This document shows positions 29,877 through 40,600 of a stretch of DNA of 64,000 nucleotides, one piece after another. Where the stretch lies: contig NC_135365.1 in assembly GCF_051622035.1 (NCBI RefSeq), positions 8,102,001 to 8,166,000 of the forward strand, written 5' to 3'. The first letter of the stretch is position 1, and every line of letters starts with the position of its first letter. The DNA is from Arctopsyche grandis (Eukaryota > Arthropoda > Insecta > Trichoptera > Hydropsychidae). Under the pieces are notes generated by a model. That model made no database searches, was not told the DNA's origin, and worked only from the letters and a program-made list of their open reading frames with translations. The position numbers and the translations under genes were made by a program.

Positions 29877-30650
29877 TTATGCCATAATGTTGGATACGAC
29901 CCAAGATATCACCAAAAAAAACCAATTAAGTATGGTTATACGACACATTATTCGGGATGAATATCAACAACCCACAAACTTCAATATTAGTGAAACATTT
30001 TTAGGATTTTTTGAATTTAGCGGTCATTCGGCAGAAGATATAAGTACCAAGTAATGGAATTGTTAAAACACATGAATATATCTATTGAAAAATATTACGG
30101 CCAAGGATATGATGGAGCAAGTTTTATGAGTGGTGTATATAGTGGTGTCCAAACGAGGATAAAAAGTATTCAATCAAATGCGGAATATGTACATTGTGCT
30201 AGTCATAATTTAAATTTAATTATCAACGACAGCATTATCAATTGCTATGAAGTATCGTCATTCTTTGTTACTATTAAGAATATCTATATATTTTTTGGCA
30301 ACACCATAAAAAGATGGGATCTTCTTTCTAGATTTTTTACGGAATCAGAAGTTTCATTAAAAAAACTGAATCCTACTCGTTGGTCAAGTAGAGTGCAATC
30401 GATATTAGCAGTGAAGCTTCGTTTTACCGACATAATAAAGACATTGGTGGAAATAAATCTAAAATCAACAAAAAAAGAAGAAAGAGAAGAAGCAATATTA
30501 TGAATTCATCAGAAGAAAATATTTTAGAAAATTGTTTAAAATTAAGGAAAAAATATCCAGAGGTTTTTTCAGATCAATTTGATGACCAGGTTATTCAAGT
30601 AATTTCATTATTGAAAAATGATTTCGCCGAAAATAAAAAACAATAAGACG
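29877..30650 (+). pseudogene. hAT-superfamily transposase relic (ZMYM1-like)
   Basis: Translation gives AIMLDTTQDITKKNQLSMV, then, after a frameshift near 30,050, a 149-codon frame with GQGYDGASFMSG, HCASHNLNL and KRWDLLSRFF followed by LNPTRWSSR. The DTT..., GYDGA-MSG, CASH-LNL and TRWSSR blocks are those of the hAT transposase family often annotated as zinc finger MYM-type 1-like (DUF4371). Both ends are missing, with no terminal repeats, so this is a dead fragment that abuts satellite on its left. Confidence 0.8.
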
Positions 30651-31030
30651 ATTTTCATAATTACTTATCACAAAATACAGTTGTTTAGAAATTGAATTTT
30701 CGGAAATTTATGTTATTTTTTACCTTTCCAAGCTCCAAGTAATACAAAATAAATCCCTAAAAATAATTTATAATACACTAACTTGAAAAAACTGCATGCC
30801 ATATATAATATTCCGTTTGTTACAGACATTACTAACAAATTAACCAGTAGATTCTATCACAGAATCACTAATAAGTTATTACTAGTTAGTAATAACCATA
30901 CTAACACACTTGTGAAGAGTCTCGGTGATTACAACAAAATGTTTATACCCTTCAGGTATAAAAACAGATTACCTTAGCACAATCTGCTTTAGGTCGTCGA
31001 CTTTAGTGAGTCTTTAATTAATATTATGTA
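30651..31030. other. AT-rich gap, no feature recognised
   Basis: AT-rich sequence between the hAT relic and a dispersed repeat. A short palindrome (ACCCTTCAGGTATAAAAACAG region near 30,950) and scattered ACTAGTTAGTAA words are present, but I see no gene, RNA or complete element. Confidence 0.5.
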
Positions 31031-31310
31031 CTAGCTGAACCCGGCATGCGTTGCAATGCCACAATAACTCATGAAATTCCCGTTCCCGTTCTCATTCTCG
31101 TTCCCGTTCTCATTCTCGTTCCCGTTCTCATTCTCGTTCCCGTTCCCATTTATCGGAAAAACGCAGGCAGCGAACACATTTAAAATTATTCAATTATTTG
31201 TTTTTATTTTACCCTAAAAACATTTGAAATTATTGCGTTGCAATGCCACTCATTCCCGTTTTTCCCGTTTCCGTTCCTGTTTCTGGCCGATTTTTACGTG
31301 ACTCGCTATA
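31031..31310. repeat. Dispersed repeat end with CCCGTTCTCATT minisatellite
   Basis: The segment begins CTAGCTGAACCCGGCATGCG, a start seen in widespread arthropod repeats whose other end reads ACCGAGCGAAGCCGG (see 55,870). It contains an 18-bp minisatellite, CCCGTTCTCATTCTCGTT, repeated about four times at 31,080-31,150, and a second copy of GTTGCAATGCCAC near 31,234. The element class is not clear to me. Confidence 0.5.
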
Positions 31311-31509
31311 GAGTGTGAGCGTTTATTTTCGGCGTTCGTCTTTTCACAAGATAACAGCGTTATGTCATACCTACAAAATTCGTATTTGAGCAAACAAAAT
31401 TAACCAAAAAAAAAAAGTGAGATATCAAAAAGAACTTATACACATTTGCAGCGTTGAAAGCGAATTGAAAAACGCTAGAAACATTAACGAGAGAAAAGAG
31501 GGGGAAAGA

Positions 31510-31689
31510 CGGTTGACGGTTGTCGTCGTGCGCGCATGGCCGCGGTGCGAAGTGTTTTGGCCGCGGGTGAAGCGCGCTGTTTTCGCGGGTCGCCGCCGCT
31601 CACCGGCCGCTGCGGCCGCTCGTCTCTCCTCGTGCCTCCGCCCCCGGCGCCCCCTCGCACCCCCCGAGGGCGCAGCACCCGCTCTCGCC
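31510..31689 (+). promoter_or_regulatory. GC-rich promoter / 5' UTR of ACF1
   Basis: G+C rises sharply at about 31,510 and stays high through exon 1 to about 31,960, with many CpG dinucleotides, in an otherwise AT-rich region. No TATA box is evident. This fits a CpG-rich housekeeping promoter and 5' UTR. The transcription start cannot be placed from sequence. Confidence 0.5.
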
Positions 31690-34600
31690 ATGCCTCTGCT
31701 ACGAAGGCGGCCTTTCGCGCGCAACCGGGCGTGCGAGCGTCTGCCCGACCACCAGGAAGTCTTCCACTGCGAGATCACAGACGAGATCTTCCAGGACTAC
31801 GAGTGAGTCGCCCCGCCACGCCCCCCTCCCCCCATTACCTGTCACCTGTCAGCTGTCACCGTCCCGCTCTCGGGGGCCACTCGTCGACGTTACGCCCACT
31901 CGATCGCGACTCTCGCCCCTTCCCGCCCCAGCGTTCTCCCGCCTTTTCGCCTCTTCCGTGACCTTCAATGCGAAGCTCGCACGCTGACTCCACCGTGAAC
32001 ATAACCTCGCCTCGAAACGTTGCTCGCCAATCTATGTCATCATCTGTCACGCCGCTCGCGTCCTCTTCCGCTTCTGCGATCGTTCCCCTACGGTGAAAGT
32101 ATCGAGTCTCGCACGCGTACAAGTACATAGCGTGTTTTATAAGCATTGTTGTTTCGATCGAGAGAATCGAATGCGAAATTATAAATAGGCTATGTCTATT
32201 TTCGAAGCGTGTGACGCCACTTGTCAAAAGGTTATGTTTTGAAATGTAAACTCAAACAATTTACGATTTTGGCGCAATATCGATCCGATTACACCATTCT
32301 GGTTGTATGCGTGGATGTTCGATGTGAATCGTGTGTTGATTTAGTATTGAATGATAGAGTTTGCGTTATATCTGGTTATATGTATTTTTCATTTAACGCG
32401 CTTACGTGTGATATACATGTTATCTATTTTTTTTTTTTTTAAGTTGAAACGAAAATCTAATGTAGGAAAACCAGTGTTTGGGGTCACATTTTATTAAATA
32501 ATTGTATGATTAAAAGTGTTTCCCGTGCAATTAGTCGATCTGATTTGCATACCGCTTGATTGTTTAACCTTTTGAATGCTGACCAACGTCGATCGGCGTT
32601 GTATATTGAGCACGTACAAAGTAAACAAGAAAAGTACCTGCTAAGACTTTATTAAAGGTAGCATTGAAAAAAATGTATTGAACAAGGGTCGTGTAATTCG
32701 TGTCATTCGTTTGTCAAGATTTATAAAGACTCTTTTACACCGGAAGTTCTGAATTTATAACCATAACAGAATTACTCGATGGAAATCCTTGACCAATTGT
32801 GGTTTGGGATTTAGATTGTGAGCACATTTTCAACAACAATGAAGATGATGGAACTAGTTTTGGAAAAATACATTCATTAATAGACTTCGTTTGTTTATTT
32901 TATATTGTTGCAAGATATATTAGAGAGTCTAAACACGCCTTTACAAAACTCGAAATCCTCGGCGTCCAATGATAAAACGAAATTGAATGTTTAAACCGTA
33001 TGTTCGCTTATCACTTTAATTCTTTAATCTTAGTTTGGCGTATTTAGAAATATGTTTTTGGAAAAAACGTCCCGGTTTTGAATTTAGAAAAATCAGTCAC
33101 CTTATATAATATACTAAATTTTTTTGAAAGTAGTAACAATATACAGCCAGAAAGTATCTAAATTTGTGTTAATATTACGATTAGACTCTGTTCACTAATA
33201 ATAAAATAATATTTTACTTCCGAAATATATGTACATAGTAGCTTTATTTTATTCGCAAGTGATTGAATTTGCAAAAAATGTTTTACTAAAAATGTGTCTC
33301 AGATATTTTAGATTCAGTGATTCACATTTGAATGTCATTGACATTTGAAAGATGATATTCCAATTGAATGTATTCAAAAATAAAGTTCAGCACTTTTTTT
33401 GTAGAAATCTGATAGTTGATTATCTATCTCGTAATAAGAAATGTCGATTAATAGTGCACTTTTTAAATTTAAAACTATGCTTATTATTCAAAAAATTATC
33501 AAAATGTATTGCATCATTATTTTTCAGAGAATACTGTGAGCGTATAATCCTAGTTAATTCCATGGTCTGGTCATGTGAAATGACCGGAACGCCAAACTTA
33601 ACGTACGCCGAGGCTTTGGACAGTGAAAAGAAAGCCCGCAAGTCCTTACGCGACTTTCCCATGGAGCTCCGTGTGCCTGTTTTGTACTTGGCATCCAGAA
33701 CCAGAAGATGCGCTTTCGCCAGAATGGCCGAGGACATATACAACTTCGTCCGAGATAGATATTTCGTCGGCGAGACGATCGAAGCGTGCGTAGACGGCGA
33801 ATTGTGGAGCGAAGCTCACGTTTTGTCCGTTATTGCGCCCAAACTCATTAACCATTCCAAGTAATTATTATTACAAATCGATTGATGTGTTTTGTGCAAT
33901 GTGTATGTTTTATTTATTGTCATTTTTTTTTCAGTAATGCATCTTCATATACCTACGAAGTAGAACAATTTGACGATGACGAAACTGACGCACCCCAAGG
34001 CAATATATCGATTCTTTCTAATGACAGAATTCGACGGGGTCGAGGAGTTTTCACTAGGGTTAAGATTCAATTTTATTTGAAACAGTTTGTCGAACAAGGA
34101 TCTTCTGGAATCATACAAGTGAAGGTAATTGACTCCATATTACATCCATATCTTAATTCTAATAAAGTATACTTAAATGTCATTATGAAATTTCTTTTTT
34201 TCACTGATAATGTCTTTTCAGGATATAATCGTAAATAAATACAACATTTCTAAAGTTAAATTCGATCAAATATTCGCCGGTGACCCTCCGATTTTCCCCT
34301 CATCTAAAAAGTTTGATAAAATAATGGACGATATGCAGAATCAAGGGAGCTTAAAAAAGAATACTACAGAGAAAAAATCAAGGCAAGAGACGATGGCAAA
34401 GTATATTACAAAAACTGATAAATTTGAAGGTATCTTGATTATCATATTCATAAGTATTCTTAGTAAAGATTGTTTAACTTTATACGGTTCATTTACACAG
34501 GTACAAAACAGTCTAATCTTATGGAAAACAATCACTTCAAATCGCAAAATGGAGTTGTATCAAATCGGCCAGTTAATACTTTAGCAAAGAGTAAAAGAGA

Positions 34601-37600
34601 GAGAAGTTTGATGTTTGCTGCTTATATGAAAGAATGGAACAAAACAAAGGACGATTTAGAACTAGAGGATCATAAGGTATTTCAATTACCATTTTAAATC
34701 ATATATAATTGTATTTGTTTGATTATAATTATGTGAAATGCATTTAAAATTTGCAGCAATTGCCGAAGATGATACCGATAGACATACCCGGCGTTTCAAA
34801 CAAACATTTTGGCGATGTGATGGGAATCTTAGAGTTCCTTTTGGAGTTTTCTAAATCTATCCGAGTTAAGCATTTCTTTTCAAGTGGCGTCGATATGGAA
34901 ACGTTGAGACGAGCTTTGACAGCGAAGGAAGTGGCTGGTCCACTCAGCGACATAATCCAAATGCTCCTCAGCGCCGTGTTCAACCTGCAAGAAGAGGAGG
35001 CCGAAGAGTACAAGGATAGGCATTACAGTCGTGATATAAACCGTACGTTTGATAAAAATGTCTCTGGATTTTTTGTATGTAAAGAAAAATTGCTTATGTA
35101 ATTGTATTTATTTCAGTAATAGGAGACGATCCGGATAATTCTGGCGGAATGAGCATGTTCAGAGGAGTGCAATTGGCCACCGTTGCCGCAAAGTGGTCTC
35201 AAACTTATTTATCAACGCCGTTGTCAAGGTTGCCGATGGACTCTCAAACTTTTTCGGAAATATTACGGTACTTGAATAGTTTTATATATTGTTTTATGTT
35301 GCCACTACGGGTTTTACCTCTGAGCGACACCTATGGTATTAAAATTGTGCATATAAAAGTTTATTTATTGTAAATTGAAATTATATTCAAATAGTGGTAA
35401 CAAATAGTAGGTAGGATGGTTTTGCCGATTTGATGAGGAACCTTTTCAACAATGAAATCAGATCAATTAGACAGTAAATTAACTTTTCAATTGAGGTCAA
35501 CCCAAGGCTTAAACCTGGGAACTTCTCGGTGGTTTGCATTAACGCAACCACTGAGTTTTACTGCCGGCTTATAATACCATAGTATAATATAATTTTATTT
35601 TATTTTTGTTTTCATATTATTTTAGATTGCATCTTTTATCATCTGGATCTACAGTTGGAGAAAATTGTTCCAAATGGCGTTATCAACAAAGAGGCGGTTA
35701 TAATTCTCAAGATGATCCTGGCTTACTTTTTAAATTGAAAAATCCTCATGTTCTAAAAGCTCTTTCCACAAAACACATAACCCAATTACCATTATGTGAG
35801 TTTATTAATTCATTTATTTTTGATTGATTAAAACATATTTTGTCAATTTTGAAATGTTAGGTTTATACAACCACTATTGGTTTTTGAAATAGTGGAAATA
35901 TTAGATTATATCACTTATCAAATGGTAACTGGAGATGTCCGAAGCATAATTTTTTTGATTGGCGCTCAAATTATACATTACCATCTGTGAGTTGGTCTAT
36001 TGAATGTCTAAAGATTCTACTGACGTATACTGTTTTCAAATTGTATGCTTCAAATATTTGTGTTACATCATAATTTTTATAAAACTGAACGTATGTCTCA
36101 ACTGGTGTAATTGCATTCTTCAATTCGGCTGTTATTAATGATATTTGTCTATAATTTACTCATTCATTGTGTGCATTATTTGTCCTAAATCATAAAATGT
36201 TGTATTGATTGTTTTCAGCGTACAAAATTAAGCTAATAAATTGTTTGATAAATCAAATATTAACTTTCTCTATTATTAGAGATATAATTGAAGAAAATCA
36301 AGAAAAGTCAAGAGACATTAAAATCAAAATTAAATTATTACAGGTAAAATAAATTCTAATGTCATAAACATCATTTTGTAATTTGATTTCGATTTAATTT
36401 ATAATATAATTTTTTTTAGACTGGTGAACGCAAGCGTGAAGCTGAATTTACCTTATCTCGTCAGAAGATCAGACGAGATGCTGCTGCTAGAAAAGAAACT
36501 GAAAAATTAACCGGCGAAAGGGCTAAGATTCTCGACGCTGAAGTGTTTCAAAAAATAGAAGACTTAAAAAAGGATTCGTTAGCTAAAAAATTAGAATTTG
36601 AAAAGAAATTCAAAGAATATCATTCACATAGTTTTGCATTCCAGAGTTATTTAGGTATGAAAACAATCGTTCGCATCAAAATATTTTATTTTCTTGATCG
36701 GTTTTCTAAATACTAAATTCAATTTTTATCTTTAGGATCTGATCGGGCTTATAGGCGATATTGGATGTATGAAACCATCGAAGGGCTATTTGTGGAACAT
36801 GTCGACGAATTCTCTGGTAGATGTTTGGATAAACCTGTGATACCGAATCCCGTTTTGGCTACGGCTCAACCGGAAGACGCGCTTAGTTATGTTCAAAAGA
36901 TGTTCGAGACTGAATTAAACGGAGGTTAATATTTAATTCAAATAAAAATACAATAATATATGCACGATAATAATGTAAAACTGTATTTCAGCCAACAGCG
37001 ACAAAGAAAACGATTCTCAAAACGTTTACCAAAAGAGAATGTCGGTCAATCCCGAAAATGTGCCCGCTGATGAAGTGAAAGTGCTACTTTTGCCGGATCT
37101 GCTCATGTGCACGGCCGACTCTTCGAATTGTCCCGTTCATTCGTCTCCGTATCCCAAAACCCAGTGGTCATTCATTGAATCTACTGACACTTTGGATGAA
37201 CTAGTTAGAGCGTTGAATAAACGCGGCATTAGAGAGGGTGAATTGAAACAACTTTTAGAACAAGAGAAGGAACAAGTAGCCAAATATGTATCCAAGTGTC
37301 CTAAAAATGTACTGAATCCTAACCAGGTTTGTATTTATTACCTCGATATGAATATGAATAATAGTTTTTTCCAATACCAGCCAAAATCCTAGTCTAAAAC
37401 TTATATTTAATTGGCGGTTTATCAAAATATGAATGCTTTTCTAGAATCTGGCCTGGTATTTAAGAGCTTAACGGCTAAAATTTGTAAATTTTTTTATTAA
37501 TTTTTTTGTTGCTATGCAGTTTCCAGTTGTGGGAAGGGTGGAGGCTCAAATGAGGCTGGCGAGAAAGTATGTTGATGCAAATTTACGGTATCCACCCGAC

Positions 37601-40600
37601 TTTAATCCAAATCAGGTGTTAGAGATGGCTCTCAGAGACTCTCTTTTGGATCTCGAAGAAAAGATACATCTCGGCGCATTAGGTGAATTGTCTATTAAGG
37701 TGTGTAAATTTGTTTTTTTTCTTCTTCACATGCCATGTCCTTTTAAAACGTTAGCAACTAGAACTACCATCCATACTCTTATTGACGGCTGCTCTAAATA
37801 GTGCTTCGCTAGCCCACGATCTTTTCCTGGAGATCCATGATTGATTAATTGTTGAGCACTTTAACATGTTTTCCCACCATTGATTCTACGCTTCATCCAT
37901 GAATTTTCAGCCTCCTTTTGTATATCCACATCTCACTGCAGAACTGCAGATTTTACACATGGTAGCTGTCAGGGTCAATGTTTCTGTCCCATACAAAAGG
38001 ATACTGAAAACGCAACATTGTGAAAATCAAGAGTCGAAATGAAATCATGTGTGGTTTCGGATTATTACAAATCATAATTATTGTATAGGTTTAAAAAATA
38101 AGAATTTTTTTCGATCGATAATTCAAGAGCATTACAAATTATGGAGCGTAGTTTTATGTATTTCTATAATGTTTCGCTTTTTCTGTTTAAAACGTGTCTA
38201 AAACTGTTCCTATGTATGTATTTTACAGAATAGAACTGTTTGGCGTGATGCTATTTTAAATCGGAATTATGATCAACAGTGTCCCGAACTAGTATGGGGA
38301 TTCAAAGCAAATTCTGAAGAAAAGATTAAAGAAAGCGGTAAAATTTCTTTTATTTTACATTAATATTGATATAGAAGGTGTTGAAGACTTATTTCATTAT
38401 TAAGATTTATACATTTGTTTACATTTAGATTCAGCTACATATCGCGATCCTGGTCATTTCCTCACCGGACCCGACGAGATCAACTCGGAAGTCGAAGAAG
38501 AAATAATCGAAGATTGCGTCACCGTAGACTCATCGTCGGTCAAGTCGTTGGCTTGTGCGCTTTTACAAATTGAACAGGCTGTAGCTCACAAACATCTCAA
38601 ACGGCCACTCGGTACTTATAATAACGTATTTATGTATGGCTAGATTGATTTCGTCATTTTATAGTTTGTCGGTTTTTAGGTTATGATCAAAAGGAATTGA
38701 ATAAAGATCCCAAGCCGAATCCAACGTACGAATCGTTGAAACGTTGGGAAGTATCCCTCATGGAGTCGACCAGCTACGCTCAGATAAATCTTCACCTTCA
38801 GATACTAGAAAACAGCATTGAATGGTCACGATCGATCTTGAATGCCAATTGTAGGATTTGTCGTAGGAAGAATGACGATGAGAACATGTTGCTGTGCGAT
38901 TCCTGCAATAAGGGATATCACATGTATTGCCTTAAACCTAAATTAACGGTATGATTTAATATTTAAATTTGTACACGATTGTAGAGATGTCAGTTTGGAA
39001 CATATGATAAATTGTTCAAGGTCTGGCCAGCGACACTGGATCTAGGCTCGAACCCGTGTCCCCTTAGTTGTTAGCATAATACGCTAAACACTGAGTTACA
39101 CATGTTGCTGGTTACGTTTAATATATATTTTTTATGTGTTTGGTGCTCTTGCTTTGAATGTTAGGTACTTGTTCATTAGTAAGGCTCATACTTTTATGAA
39201 CAAGTACCGAATGTTATAAATGTGTTTCATATAGAACAACTTATCTGTTTATTGTCTACTTTTGGGCCTGATTTTGCATGTTAACTCGCACTCTATTGTG
39301 CTGATGACTATTCAGGCCTGATTGTTGATCATATGGACTCTTTATAATTAAAAGTCATGTCGTAAATTGAGTCCATATGATTTCTATACGTGTGTGAGAT
39401 GAATTTATGACGACTTTGCTTTGTGAGATGCTGATTTGATATTGCTTATTATAGAAAGTACCTCAAGGAGATTGGTTCTGTGATCAATGTAAACCTAGAG
39501 AAAGAACCCTCCCAAAAAAAAGAAACAGGAAAATATTTGAAGAGGAACAGTCTGCCGATGAAGTTGACGGAGGCAGCAGGTAATAATATTTTGAAGCTAT
39601 TGCGAGTGTTGAATTTAAAATCGGAGTATCGAGTTAATGTGTATTTTCATTCTAGTTGCAGTAGTATGACAGTTCCGCTGTGTTCGGTCTGTAGATCAGG
39701 CGGTTCACTCGTCCAGTGCACGGAATGCAATAAAGGTTGGCACTCTGAGTGTCTTCCGAATCCTCTCCAGCGAAAGACAGTCTTCGTATGCTCGCACTGC
39801 TCGAAACAGTCAAGAAAAGACAAAGGTAAATGATTTCCCCGTCGTGCTACTACATACTTCTATTGCGGCGTATTTATATATTGTATTATATTATCGGAAA
39901 GGGCTGCGGAATTGCTTTCAATTGTATTTAATATCTATATATGTATGTATGTATATGGACATTCTTAATTGTGTGTATATTACATTTATTGTCATGTGTG
40001 TGATTGGCAGACTGGGATCCGAAAGTACGACGTTGTGCAGCGGACGCCATGAACAACATAGACCATTACAAAAAGATGCTGAAACAGCAACATTTTAGTG
40101 GTTCGTTCAAATTCGAACTCAAAAATAATAATTCTTTTGCTTTTTCGATCCTGTTTTTTTTTTTTTTTTTTTTTGCTTTTTATCGCCCTCATTAATTTTT
40201 TTGTATTGTCTTTCAAAGCTTATACGTAGTATGAATTTAACTATGGAGACTCGTAACGAAATCCTATGTGAAAAATTCCGAAAATTCAGCGTTCACTTGT
40301 TTAGGAATATTCTTGATTTAATTTTTTTGAAAATTTATCTATCCTTTCTAGAACATTCGGCACTTTTTTCTTCTTTCCTCTTAGTTTGTGGGTGAAATGT
40401 CCATTGGCACTTTACCTGATATTACAGGTCCAGATTTGGAGGGTCTTTCTCTTAACACGATGGTGGCCGCTGACTTATATTTGTATCATGCTGGGTGCAC
40501 AACGCTTAGTGGCCGCTGGTACATATATGATTTAAGACTGCGTGAACTATATCAGTCTGCTGATATATTTTTGTATCACGTTTGCGTCAATCGTTTGTGG

